Below, one piece after another: positions 17,001 through 24,992 of a DNA stretch of 64,000 nt. Each line of letters opens with the position of its first letter. Within the stretch, counting starts at the first letter, position 1. Source of the DNA: Treponema peruense. GTDB taxonomy: Bacteria; Spirochaetota; Spirochaetia; Treponematales; Treponemataceae. The position numbers and the translations under genes were made by a program. The DNA is taken from NCBI RefSeq assembly GCF_016117655.1, contig NZ_CP064936.1:496001-560000 (forward strand), given 5' to 3'. A model generated the notes under the pieces. It saw only the letters and a program-made list of their open reading frames with translations. It ran no database searches and had not been told where the DNA came from.

Positions 17001-17047
17001 TGACGCGTGTAAAATGACGCTATTATTAGAATATCTTTAAATTTCAA
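17001..17047 (-). promoter_or_regulatory. Promoter and tandem repeat upstream of phosphofructokinase
   Basis: On the minus strand, TTGAAA (17042-17047) and TAATAG (17020-17025) are 16 bp apart. Downstream, the hexamer TGACGC occurs twice as a direct repeat 14 bp apart (17001-17006 and 17015-17020, + strand reading). It covers the likely transcription start and could be a regulator site. Confidence 0.45.
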
Positions 17048-17099
17048 AAAATTCAATAGATATCTTGTAATAATTGGCTTTAGAGGAAGTCAAAAAATT

Positions 17100-17127
17100 T
17101 TGCAAATGCGCTTTTATTTGCTATACT
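17100..17127 (+). promoter_or_regulatory. Leaderless-type promoter of the LemA/TPM operon
   Basis: TTGCAA (17100-17105) and TATACT (17122-17127) are 16 bp apart, with the ATG at 17134 following by 6 nt. Confidence 0.65.
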
Positions 17128-17133
17128 TTAAGC

Positions 17134-17730
17134 ATGAATAAATTCAGAACTTTACTTGCCGCGGTGGTTGTTTCGCTGACTGCCGCTTTTATGTTTACCG
17201 GATGCGGATACAACGGACTCGTTGAGCAGCGTGAGGCTGTTGATGCGCAGTGGGCCAATGTAGAAAACCAGTACCAGAAGAGAAACGATCTTGTTCCGAA
17301 TTTGGTTGCAACTGTAAAAGGATATGCTTCCCATGAAGAGGGCGTATTTACTTCCATTGCAGAATCAAGAAGCAAACTCGGCGGAACTGTTGCACTGGAC
17401 AGTTCTATAACAGAGGATCCTGAACGCATGGCTCAGTTCCAGAGTGCACAGAATCAGCTTGGGGCAAGCCTTTCAAGACTTCTTTCTTTGACTGAAGCCT
17501 ACCCCGAACTCAAGGCAAATGAAAACTTCAAGGATCTGCAGAGTCAGCTTGAAGGAATTGAAAACCGTATTTCTACGGAACGCAAACGCTACAATGACAG
17601 TGTGCGCTCTTACAATACGGCAATTTCGAAATTCCCCGGAATGATTACTGCAAAAATGTTCGGATTCAAGTCAAAGGCTTATTTCAAGGCCGATGAAAGT
17701 GCTTCAAAGGCACCGGTTGTTTCTTTCTGA
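17134..17730 (+). CDS. LemA family lipoprotein
   Basis: This 198-residue LemA-family protein starts with a lipoprotein signal (hydrophobic core, then FTGC, about residue 24). The family signature follows: GLVEQREAVDAQWANVENQYQ, then the KRNDLVPNLVATVKGYASHE helix and the ISTERKRYNDSVRSYN helix. LemA proteins are helical and often sit beside TPM-domain proteins, as here with two such genes downstream. The upstream in-frame codon at 17074 is rejected, because it would start inside the promoter region and bury the signal peptide. Confidence 0.9.
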   Translation: MNKFRTLLAAVVVSLTAAFMFTGCGYNGLVEQREAVDAQWANVENQYQKRNDLVPNLVATVKGYASHEEGVFTSIAESRSKLGGTVALDSSITEDPERMAQFQSAQNQLGASLSRLLSLTEAYPELKANENFKDLQSQLEGIENRISTERKRYNDSVRSYNTAISKFPGMITAKMFGFKSKAYFKADESASKAPVVSF

Positions 17731-17737
17731 GCGGCCT

Positions 17738-18442
17738 ATGAGAAGCGGAAACGTTGTTAAAAAACTGGGACTTTCCGGACAGGATTTTGAAGAAATAAAG
17801 GCTGCCGTCAGGGAAGCAGAGTCTCGTACTTCGGGCGAAATTGCGCTTGCCGTTGCTTCGGAAAGTTCGTCCTATGCATTCTGGGAACTGATTGCTTCAA
17901 TTCTTACGGCCGGAGTTATGTTTTTGTGTCTTCTTCCTGCATCTTCGCAGATTTATGAGTGGATGTCCGGTCTTTTCTGGGGTGTAAAGCCGTGGTATCT
18001 TCTTGTATTTTATGCAGTGGCCTGCGGTATTGTCGTTTTTGCACTTTATTTCCTATATAATATTCCTGCTTTGGACTCGCTTGTGATTCCGTCTGCGGCA
18101 AAAAACAAGGCTGTTACAGACAGAGCCTTCAGGTATTTTTCTGAAAGCGGTGTCTACTGTACAGAGAACCATTCGGGAATACTGATTTTTGTTTCTTATC
18201 TTGAAAGGCAGGTCAGAATAATTGCAGACAAGGGAATAAGTGTAAAGATTTCGCAGGATTTGTGGAATCTTGTGGCCGATGAACTTACCGACTGTATTGC
18301 CGGCGGCCGTGTAAAAGACGGATTTCTTGGTGCGGTAAAAAAATGCGGGGAACTTCTTGCAGACAATTTTCCGGCTCAAAATGAAAATCCCGATGAACTT
18401 TCTGACGGACTTGTAATTCTGGAGGACGAAAAATGGGTATAA
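17738..18442 (+). CDS. TPM-domain membrane protein
   Basis: A protein of about 234 residues. The N-terminal AVREAESRTSGEIALAVASES segment and the C-terminal half (HSGILIFVSYLERQVRIIADKGI and IAGGRVKDGFLGAVKKCGELLADNFP) match the TPM domain. Two hydrophobic helices (about residues 45-70 and 85-110) are inserted between them. Such proteins accompany LemA genes; their function is not established. The gene follows lemA by 7 bp and overlaps the next TPM gene by 10 bp. Confidence 0.8.
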   Translation: MRSGNVVKKLGLSGQDFEEIKAAVREAESRTSGEIALAVASESSSYAFWELIASILTAGVMFLCLLPASSQIYEWMSGLFWGVKPWYLLVFYAVACGIVVFALYFLYNIPALDSLVIPSAAKNKAVTDRAFRYFSESGVYCTENHSGILIFVSYLERQVRIIADKGISVKISQDLWNLVADELTDCIAGGRVKDGFLGAVKKCGELLADNFPAQNENPDELSDGLVILEDEKWV

Positions 18443-19398
18443 TTGCACCTGAACGCAAAGCTGCAAAAAGTTCAAATACACCGGGCTTCGTCATAATGTT
18501 GCTCTTCGTTGTCGGAATTCCGCTTCTGGCAATTCACGGGGTAATGTCTTCTTCAAAGAAAGATGTTTCAGAAAAGAGAGCTGCGGTTGAAAAAACTGTT
18601 CCTGCGGTTTCGTACAGCTATGAAGATACGGCGGCTGCGTTTGAGACACAGAATTTTTCGCGCAGTTATTTAAAGGACAAAAACGGGCTTTACGAACTTA
18701 CCGGTCCTGTTGTGGATGCGGCAAACCTTTTGTCTGACTCTGAGTACAACAGTTTGAGCACTTTTCTTTCAAAGTTAAGCCGCGATACGGGCGTTCAGAT
18801 TGCTGTTCTTACCGTTCCCGATATGGGCGGAAGTGACATTGAGTCTTTCAGTATGGAGCATGCAGAAAAATGGAAACTCGGACAGAAAGGAAAGGATAAC
18901 GGTGCTCTTCTGACTGTTGCCATGGATGAACATGCTGTGCGTATAGAAACCGGCTACGGAACCGAAGCGTCTCTTACCGATGCAAAAAGTTCGCGGCTTA
19001 TAAGAAACGTGGTTGTTCCGGCTTTCAAAAAAGGAAACTATTCTGAGGGAATAATTGAATGTGCACGGAGCATGGCTGGAATAATTACTTCTGACCCCGA
19101 ACTTGTTTCTGCGGCTGTTTCAAAAGATTCGTCTTCAGATGAACATTCTGAAATGCCTGTTCCTGTTCTTTTGTTTATGATTGTGTTCTTTGGAATTTAT
19201 ATTTCGCTTTTTGTTTATGCAGTTACGCGTTCAAAAAGAAGAAGACGCGGTCATTTTACTGTTATCCCACCTTTTGTGCCCCCTGTATTCAGGTCGGGAA
19301 ACCGTGGCGGTTTTAGCGGCGGATTCAGTGGCGGTCACGGAGGATTTTCCGGTGGTGGCGGTGGATTCGGCGGCGGCGGTTCGAGCGGAAGCTGGTAG
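18433..19398 (+). CDS. TPM-domain membrane protein with glycine-rich tail (YgcG-like)
   Basis: The 321-residue protein has an N-terminal membrane helix (FVIMLLFVVGIPLLAI). A TPM domain spans about residues 90-220 (GPVVDAANLLSDSEYNSL, TGVQIAVLTVPD, RIETGYGTEASLTDAKS, KKGNYSEGIIECARSM). A second helix (VPVLLFMIVFFGIYISLFVY) follows, then a tail rich in Gly, Ser and Phe. This is the usual layout of YgcG-type proteins. The TPM domain is probably outside the cytoplasmic membrane. It is the third gene of the LemA operon. Confidence 0.88.
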   Translation: MGIIAPERKAAKSSNTPGFVIMLLFVVGIPLLAIHGVMSSSKKDVSEKRAAVEKTVPAVSYSYEDTAAAFETQNFSRSYLKDKNGLYELTGPVVDAANLLSDSEYNSLSTFLSKLSRDTGVQIAVLTVPDMGGSDIESFSMEHAEKWKLGQKGKDNGALLTVAMDEHAVRIETGYGTEASLTDAKSSRLIRNVVVPAFKKGNYSEGIIECARSMAGIITSDPELVSAAVSKDSSSDEHSEMPVPVLLFMIVFFGIYISLFVYAVTRSKRRRRGHFTVIPPFVPPVFRSGNRGGFSGGFSGGHGGFSGGGGGFGGGGSSGSW

Positions 19399-19448
19399 TT
19401 TTGTAATGAGGGGAATTTGACGGCGTTCACTCACAATTTGTTCCGTAC

Positions 19449-19477
19449 TTGAGAATTCCCCCGATTTGCGGTATTCT
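19449..19477 (+). promoter_or_regulatory. Leaderless-type promoter of dnaX
   Basis: TTGAGA (19449-19454) and TATTCT (19472-19477) are 17 bp apart, with the ATG at 19484 following by 6 nt. Confidence 0.65.
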
Positions 19478-19483
19478 GTAAAA

Positions 19484-21268
19484 ATGGCATATGAAGTTAC
19501 AGCGACCAGAAGAAGGCCGCAAAATTTTGAAAGTCTTGTCGGACAGGAATTTGTAGCAGAAACGCTTAAGAATTCAATTCAGTCCGGAAAAATTGCACAT
19601 GCATATCTTTTCTCGGGACCAAGAGGTTGTGGAAAAACTTCTACCGCGCGTATTCTTGCCCGTGCGCTCAACTGCGAAAAGGGACCTACGGCAAGTCCGT
19701 GCGGACAGTGTCCGGCATGTCGTGAAATTGCAGCCGGTTCTTCCCTTGATGTTATAGAAATTGACGGTGCTTCGAATACCAGTGTAAACGACATAAGGCA
19801 GATTAAGGACGAGGTTCTTTTTCCGCCGAATTCATGCCGCTACAAGATTTATATAATTGACGAAGTTCATATGCTTTCTACAAGCGCCTTCAATGCACTT
19901 CTTAAAACAATTGAAGAGCCACCGCCATACGTTATTTTTATTTTTGCTACAACTGAACTTCAGAAAGTTCCCGCGACAATAAAATCACGCTGCCAGCAGT
20001 TTAACTTCAGGCTTGTTCCTGTAGAAAAAGTCAAGGAACAGCTTGCAGCCGCTGCTTCTGAAGCCGGAATTAAAGCTGATGACGAAGCTTTGTATTGGAT
20101 AGCACGTGAAGCAACAGGAAGTATGCGCGACTCGTATACTCTTTTTGACCAGGTTGCGGCATTCAGCGACGGTGAAATTACTTATGAAAAGATACGCGAC
20201 AAACTGGGGCTTGTTGGCGTTGACCGTCTTAACGAACTTTTTTCTCTTTGTGTAGATTCAAATTCAACTGATGCGCTTTTAAAGCTTGATGAATATCTTC
20301 AAAACGGAGTGAGCATTGAGCAGCTTATTTCCAACTGCACTGATTACCTCAGGAGTCTTCTGCTTATAAAGAGCGGCGTAAAAAAAGAGTCTCTTTTGGG
20401 GCAGTCCGCCGAGAGATATTCTGAAAAAGTTATTTCTGCGTGGAACAGTGTTCAGATGGAGCGCGCACTCGGAATTTTTCTTCAGTTATACCGCGATATA
20501 AGGTATTCGCTGAGTCCTCGTTACGAATTTGAACTGGCAGTGAGCAGACTCTGCTGGCTTAAGGATTATGTTTCTGCGGTCGAAGTAAAAAAAGCGGTGG
20601 ACGCGGTTAAACCTTTGCTTATGAGAACAGCGGCTCCTTCTGCTGCTGTACGTAAAGCGGAGCCGGCGCAGTCCCAGACTGTGCGTCCTGTTTCTGCCGC
20701 GAAAATGCCCGGTGGAATGCCGACGTTCAGCGCTTTGGATGAAGAATCTGACGAAAGCGGGCCGACCGGTGAAAGTGAAGGCCCTTTTGATATAGGCGGA
20801 GCTGAACCGCCTGAAACAAATTCAGCCCGCGGTTCTTCGTGGTCCAATATTTCTGACAGTGAAGCCTTTGTTTCTGATGAAGCCGCTCCCGAAGATATGC
20901 CGCCTGTTTCTGAAGAGACTGTGCACGCGTCCGGAATTGATGCTTCAAGTGTGGAAAAGCTTCGTGAAACTTTGATTTCAGATCTGTCGGTTACGGACGG
21001 AATGCTTGCGAGTAATCTGATGCAGACGATGGACTGGAAACTTGAAGGAGATGAAGTAAGCGCCGTTACCGAAAACAAATTCGAGCATATGCAGATAATG
21101 CAGTCGGCGGCAAAAATTGCAGACTGTATTTCACAGGCATACGGAAGGCGCATTTCGTTCAAGATTTTATACCGTGAAAAAAGCGTGCAGAATTCCGTGG
21201 GAAAACTTCCTGAAGAAGTCGAAATTCTGCGTGATGTTTTTAAAGGCTCTATAATTGGCGGGGCATGA
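19484..21268 (+). CDS. dnaX: DNA polymerase III subunit gamma/tau
   Basis: This 594-residue clamp-loader ATPase has Walker A GPRGCGKTS (about residue 45), the zinc-binding cysteines of NCEKGP...CGQCPACREI, Walker B IIDEVHML and the sensor ATTELQKVPATIKSRCQQF. Domain III ends near residue 370. The following ~220 residues are a low-complexity linker and a tau-like C-terminal domain. Two A7 runs sit in slippage phase (codons 299-300 and 369-370). The second would end translation exactly after domain III, as in E. coli gamma. The gene is followed by ybaB and recR, a classic recombination/replication cluster. Confidence 0.96.
   Translation: MAYEVTATRRRPQNFESLVGQEFVAETLKNSIQSGKIAHAYLFSGPRGCGKTSTARILARALNCEKGPTASPCGQCPACREIAAGSSLDVIEIDGASNTSVNDIRQIKDEVLFPPNSCRYKIYIIDEVHMLSTSAFNALLKTIEEPPPYVIFIFATTELQKVPATIKSRCQQFNFRLVPVEKVKEQLAAAASEAGIKADDEALYWIAREATGSMRDSYTLFDQVAAFSDGEITYEKIRDKLGLVGVDRLNELFSLCVDSNSTDALLKLDEYLQNGVSIEQLISNCTDYLRSLLLIKSGVKKESLLGQSAERYSEKVISAWNSVQMERALGIFLQLYRDIRYSLSPRYEFELAVSRLCWLKDYVSAVEVKKAVDAVKPLLMRTAAPSAAVRKAEPAQSQTVRPVSAAKMPGGMPTFSALDEESDESGPTGESEGPFDIGGAEPPETNSARGSSWSNISDSEAFVSDEAAPEDMPPVSEETVHASGIDASSVEKLRETLISDLSVTDGMLASNLMQTMDWKLEGDEVSAVTENKFEHMQIMQSAAKIADCISQAYGRRISFKILYREKSVQNSVGKLPEEVEILRDVFKGSIIGGA
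20587..20593 (+). promoter_or_regulatory. Candidate -1 frameshift site in dnaX
   Basis: The heptamer A AAA AAA followed by G occurs in zero-frame phase (codons GTA AAA AAA GCG, 20585-20596). After a -1 slip the next codons are AGC GGT GGA CGC GGT TAA, so a ~375-residue gamma-like product would result. A possible downstream stem (GGCTCC with GGAGCC, about 20632-20662) lies further away than usual. Confidence 0.4.
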
Positions 21269-21289
21269 TTTTAGTTACAGGAGATTTAT

Positions 21290-21586
21290 ATGAATCCGTT
21301 TGAGATGATGAAAAATCTGGCAGGAATGCAGACTCAGCTTAAAAATGCGCAGGAACAGCTTTCAAATATAACTGCTACCGGTTCTTCGGGCGGTAATATG
21401 GTTGTTGTTACACTTAACGGAAAATTTGAACTTGTTGATATTAAGCTTGATCCTATCTGTGTGGATAACCGCGATATTCCGATGCTTCAGGATCTTATAC
21501 TCAGCGCTTTTCATGATGCAAGCCAAAAAATTCAGGAACAGATTAAATCTTCCCTTGGACCAATGCTTGCTGGAATGAACATGTAA
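21290..21586 (+). CDS. YbaB/EbfC nucleoid-associated protein
   Basis: A 98-residue small DNA-binding protein of the YbaB/EbfC family: N-terminal MNPFEMMKNLAGMQTQLKNAQ helix, central GSSGGNMVVVTLNGKFELVDIKLDP strands and a C-terminal dimerisation helix. The homologue in Borrelia, EbfC, is a nucleoid-associated protein. An AGGAG ribosome binding site precedes the ATG. It sits between dnaX and recR, the usual order. Confidence 0.93.
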   Translation: MNPFEMMKNLAGMQTQLKNAQEQLSNITATGSSGGNMVVVTLNGKFELVDIKLDPICVDNRDIPMLQDLILSAFHDASQKIQEQIKSSLGPMLAGMNM

Positions 21587-21597
21587 GGGATTTCAAA

Positions 21598-22185
21598 TTG
21601 AACGCTCTTGATGAAATAACTGAAAGTTTTTCGAGACTTCCCGGAATAGGAAAAAAATCTGCAGCCAGAATTTCAAATTACCTTTTGCGCACCGATGCTC
21701 TTTTTATGGAGCGCTTTTCGCAGCAGATTGCGAATCTTCAGAAAAGAATCAGGCCGTGTTCTGTCTGCGGTTCGTGGACAGAAAATGATCCCTGCCCAAT
21801 CTGTTGTGACAGTACAAGAGACAGATCTGTCGTTTGTGTCGTAGAGCAGCCCCAGGATGTAGCAACAATTGAATCTTCGCATGAGTTTCACGGTCTGTTC
21901 CATGTTCTTGGCGGTGTAATTGCACCTCTTGAAGGAATTGGTCCTGACCAGTTGAGTATTCCGAGGCTTTGTGAACGCGTTAAGTCTGAGGGAATAAAAG
22001 AAGTAATTATTGCAACGAATCCGACTGTTGAAGGTGATACGACTGCCCTTTACATTCAGCAGATTCTCAAGGACAGCGGTGTGAGTATAACAAGACTGGC
22101 CAGCGGGCTTCCTGTTGGCGGTGACCTTGAGTATGCTGACAAACTCACGCTGGCAAGAAGTTTCCGTGGCCGTTCAAGTTTTTAA
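21598..22185 (+). CDS. recR: Recombination mediator RecR
   Basis: The protein has 195 residues. It shows the N-terminal HhH segment (SRLPGIGKKSAARIS), a C4 zinc finger (CSVCGSWTENDPCPIC) and a Toprim domain with VVEQPQDVATIE and the EVIIATNPTVEGDTTALYI segment. It acts with RecO and RecF in gap repair. The start is a TTG at 21598, with AAGGGA 7 nt upstream overlapping the ybaB stop. The 3' end overlaps the convergent GH8 gene by 4 bp. Confidence 0.96.
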   Translation: MNALDEITESFSRLPGIGKKSAARISNYLLRTDALFMERFSQQIANLQKRIRPCSVCGSWTENDPCPICCDSTRDRSVVCVVEQPQDVATIESSHEFHGLFHVLGGVIAPLEGIGPDQLSIPRLCERVKSEGIKEVIIATNPTVEGDTTALYIQQILKDSGVSITRLASGLPVGGDLEYADKLTLARSFRGRSSF

Positions 22186-23288
22186 TAGACCATGTATTTT
22201 CCGCTTAGAATAAGAAGGGAAAGAAGGTACTGCGTGTTGTCGTAATAGCGGTGCTTTCCGTTTCTGAGCGGCGTGTTCCAGAATCTTTCTACTGCGGCTC
22301 TGGCTTTTTCACGCATTTCGTTTTCTATTGGAGTTCTTCTTCTTTCAAGAACAATTGCTGCCTGGGCTATTGCCGAACAGAGCGCGACAGGGTGGCGTGA
22401 ATGTCGTCTTCTTGGTGTTCCGTCGATTTTGTAGTCCATAAAGTCTGAAACCTGTTTTTTGTCAAAGAAATTGATCAGGTTTCTGGCTATTGTTTCAAAG
22501 TCGGGGCTGTCACCAAACCAAAGTGTATACAGGCTTATGTTTGAAGCAACAATGTAACTGTGTGTGAAATAAGAGCCGTGGTTCTTGAGAGGTGCGGGCA
22601 TTCCGTTGTACTTAACGTATTCAGGTGACATTCCTGTTTTTTTGTTGCAGCATCTTACAATGAATTCCCTGCTGGCGGCTGCGGCTGTGCTCCAGAAATC
22701 TGCATCGGCGGTATCTGCAAACATGGCGAACAGTTCGTAAAGATGCGGCATGTTGTAGGAAATATCGCTTAAATCTTCATCGATTTTGTTTTTGATAAGA
22801 AAATTTTCTTTGTTCCAAAGCGGTTTTTTCGAGTGGATCACGTTATGAAGTATTTCAAGTGCCTGCTTTTCGTAGTCAAAAATTCCGTCTTTGCTGCCCC
22901 ATCTGTGTGCCGCAAAAAGCAGTGCAGCGGCTATTGTTTCTTCGCCATCGGGGCGTGGGTTTTTGTATTTTTCTGTTCCGTCGGTATGGCATGCAAATCT
23001 GAAGTATCCCTTGAGTTCACCTTCAGAAATATACATGTAAGTGCGTGTCCATTTCCAGAGACGGTCAAATATCTGCTGTTTGTCCATCTGTACGCACATC
23101 ATCATTCCAAAACCCATGGATTCTGTTCTTACGTCGTCAAAAAGAGTTTCGTAAATGTATCCTGTTTCATCAGCGGCCTCAAAGTAAATGCGCTGCGCTT
23201 TGTTGCCTTCAAAAAGTGTTTTCCATGTCTGTTCAATGCGTTCGTCAATCTGAGCGGCTGAATAACCGTATTCTTCCAATAGATTCAT
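22182..23288 (-). CDS. GH8 exo-oligoxylanase (Rex-like)
   Basis: This 368-residue protein without a signal peptide resembles GH8 reducing-end xylose-releasing exo-oligoxylanases: DVRTESMGFGMMMCVQMDK (putative acid Glu, around residue 55), WTRTYMYISEGELKGYFRFAC, the PDGEETIAAALLFAAHRWG segment, and DGTPRRRHSRHPVALCSAIAQ near the end. It would trim imported xylo-oligosaccharides in the cytoplasm. AGGAGG is placed upstream of the ATG at 23288. It stands alone, divergent from birA. Confidence 0.85.
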   Translation of the reverse strand: MNLLEEYGYSAAQIDERIEQTWKTLFEGNKAQRIYFEAADETGYIYETLFDDVRTESMGFGMMMCVQMDKQQIFDRLWKWTRTYMYISEGELKGYFRFACHTDGTEKYKNPRPDGEETIAAALLFAAHRWGSKDGIFDYEKQALEILHNVIHSKKPLWNKENFLIKNKIDEDLSDISYNMPHLYELFAMFADTADADFWSTAAAASREFIVRCCNKKTGMSPEYVKYNGMPAPLKNHGSYFTHSYIVASNISLYTLWFGDSPDFETIARNLINFFDKKQVSDFMDYKIDGTPRRRHSRHPVALCSAIAQAAIVLERRRTPIENEMREKARAAVERFWNTPLRNGKHRYYDNTQYLLSLLILSGKYMVY

Positions 23289-23390
23289 ATTTTTTATACT
23301 CCTCCTAACTTTAAAAAATCCTTAAAACAGTCTTTATTATAATACGGTTTGTTGTTTTCTGCAACTTTTTTGAGGAAAAGGGCTATCGTA

Positions 23391-23439
23391 TTGACATAAG
23401 TGAGGATTTTCGTTAACTTATATTTCCTTATGGTTAACG
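23391..23439 (+). promoter_or_regulatory. birA promoter with overlapping BirA-type operator
   Basis: TTGACA (23391-23396) and TAACTT (23414-23419) are 17 bp apart. The inverted repeat CGTTAAC (23411-23417), 15 bp, GTTAACG (23433-23439) covers the -10 box and the ATG at 23430. The half-site and spacing match the TTGTTAAC-N14/15-GTTAACAA type of BirA operator known from bifunctional BirA proteins. Confidence 0.75.
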
Positions 23440-24383
23440 AGAGCCTGTCTACAAAAAATAAAGTTCTTGATATCCTCAGAAATTCATCAGAGTACGTTTC
23501 AGGCGAGCTGCTTTCACAGAAAACGGGTGTATCCAGGGTTTCTGTCTGGAAAGCGGTCCAGGTTCTGCAGAATGCCGGGTACGGAATTGTTTCTGACCGC
23601 AACGGATATTTTTTGCAGCAGGATCTTAAGGACAGTCTTTTTCCGTGGGAATTTGGAATCAGTGAAGGTGCATTTACCCATTTTTTGGAAACAGAATCTA
23701 CAATGCGCGAGGCAAGAAAAATAATTCTTTCGGAAGAAAAAAAAGATTTGCCAAAAATAACTGTTGTTACCGCTGACCGCCAGACAAACGGGCACGGGCA
23801 CGGGGATCACGGTTGGACTACGACGAAAGGCTCCCTTGCCTGTACTCTTGCAGACAAAGTTTCTGTTTCTTCTGCAGAAGCTTTCAGAATTTCCATGTGT
23901 GCACAGATTGCCGCGGTAAATGTTTTGAAAAAAACGGGCGGCAGGAATTTTTATGCAAGATGGCCTAACGATGTCTGGAGCGACTCGGGAAAGGTATGCG
24001 GAATTCTTGATGAATATCTTTCTTCGGGACAGAGATGCGAATGGGTAAATATCGGCATCGGAATAAATATGTATGCACGCCCTAAAATTCAGAATACAGA
24101 CAAAGTGTTTGATTCAGAAAACGCTGCTTCCAGAAAAGATCTGCTTTCGTCTTTGTGTGCTGAATTCCTGCGTGTTGAAAAAACCGCCCTTGAAGATTCG
24201 TGTGCGCTTGAAAATCTTTGGAACAGTCTGTGCTGCGATGTAGGAAAAAAAATTATTCTTGAACAAAGTGGCGAAACGTTTACTTTTTGTGGAGTGAACG
24301 CATACGGATGGGCTGTTCTTGAAAGTGTTGACGGCAAAACAAAAAAAATCATTCCCCCGGGAGTGAATGTTTTTAAAAAATAA
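23430..24383 (+). CDS. birA: Bifunctional biotin--[acetyl-CoA-carboxylase] ligase / biotin repressor
   Basis: The protein has 317 residues. The N-terminal ~60 residues form a winged HTH (LLSQKTGVSRVSVWKAVQVLQNAG), so this is the DNA-binding form. The catalytic domain shows the biotinyl-AMP loop ADRQTNGHGHGDHGW (usually GRGRRGR; here His-rich), the YARWPNDVW strand and VNIGIGIN. It activates biotin to biotinyl-5'-AMP and transfers it to carboxylase subunits, and probably represses its own operon. The ATG at 23430 is chosen because the upstream GTG lies inside the promoter. No Shine-Dalgarno sequence is visible. It is followed by the biotin transporter genes. Confidence 0.93.
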   Translation: MVNESLSTKNKVLDILRNSSEYVSGELLSQKTGVSRVSVWKAVQVLQNAGYGIVSDRNGYFLQQDLKDSLFPWEFGISEGAFTHFLETESTMREARKIILSEEKKDLPKITVVTADRQTNGHGHGDHGWTTTKGSLACTLADKVSVSSAEAFRISMCAQIAAVNVLKKTGGRNFYARWPNDVWSDSGKVCGILDEYLSSGQRCEWVNIGIGINMYARPKIQNTDKVFDSENAASRKDLLSSLCAEFLRVEKTALEDSCALENLWNSLCCDVGKKIILEQSGETFTFCGVNAYGWAVLESVDGKTKKIIPPGVNVFKK

Positions 24384-24408
24384 ATGAATTTATTATGCGA
24401 GGTTTGAA

Positions 24409-24978
24409 ATGAGTTCAAAAAAGAAATTGTCAGGAGTTATTCTTTCTGCATTGTTTGCCGCACTTATTTGTGCAGGATGTTTTATACAGATTCCGCTTCC
24501 TGGCGGAGTTCCTGTTGTGCTTCAGGATATGATGGCAATGCTTACCGGAATGCTTCTGGGACCAGTTTACGGAACTGCTGCCGTGTTTGTGTTCCTGGTT
24601 CTTGGTTCAATAGGGCTTCCTGTTTTTTCGGGCAAGGCTGGAATTTCTGTAATTCTTGCAGGACCTACAGGAGGTTTTCTTGTCGGCTATCTGCTTTCTG
24701 CTTTTGCTGCGGGAATTTTTCTTTCGCTCCTTCTGTCAAACAAAAAGGATAATTCAAATACAAAAGCGTGGCTTTTGATTACAGCCGCTGCACTTCTTGC
24801 AACAGTTGTCGTGTTTGTCTGCGGAATTATCGGCTTTATGCGTGTTACACATGCGGGAATTGCGAAAACTCTTTCTGCAGTTCTTGTTCCGTTTATTCCC
24901 GGAAACATTATTAAAATTATCGTAATGGTTCCTCTTGTAAAAAAACTGCGTCCGCTTATTTATAATTATATAGGCTGA
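24409..24978 (+). CDS. bioY: Biotin transporter substrate-binding component BioY
   Basis: This 189-residue membrane protein has about six helices and matches the BioY family: IQIPLPGGVPVVLQDMMAML and the LLGPVYGTAAVFVFLVLGSIGLPVF region, then AGPTGGFLVGYLLSA. It is the S-component of an ECF transporter that binds biotin. A GAGG site precedes the ATG. It follows birA by 25 bp and precedes the ATPase and transmembrane genes, forming a complete biotin uptake operon. Confidence 0.95.
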   Translation: MSSKKKLSGVILSALFAALICAGCFIQIPLPGGVPVVLQDMMAMLTGMLLGPVYGTAAVFVFLVLGSIGLPVFSGKAGISVILAGPTGGFLVGYLLSAFAAGIFLSLLLSNKKDNSNTKAWLLITAAALLATVVVFVCGIIGFMRVTHAGIAKTLSAVLVPFIPGNIIKIIVMVPLVKKLRPLIYNYIG

Positions 24979-24992
24979 GTCCGGGAATTGTT

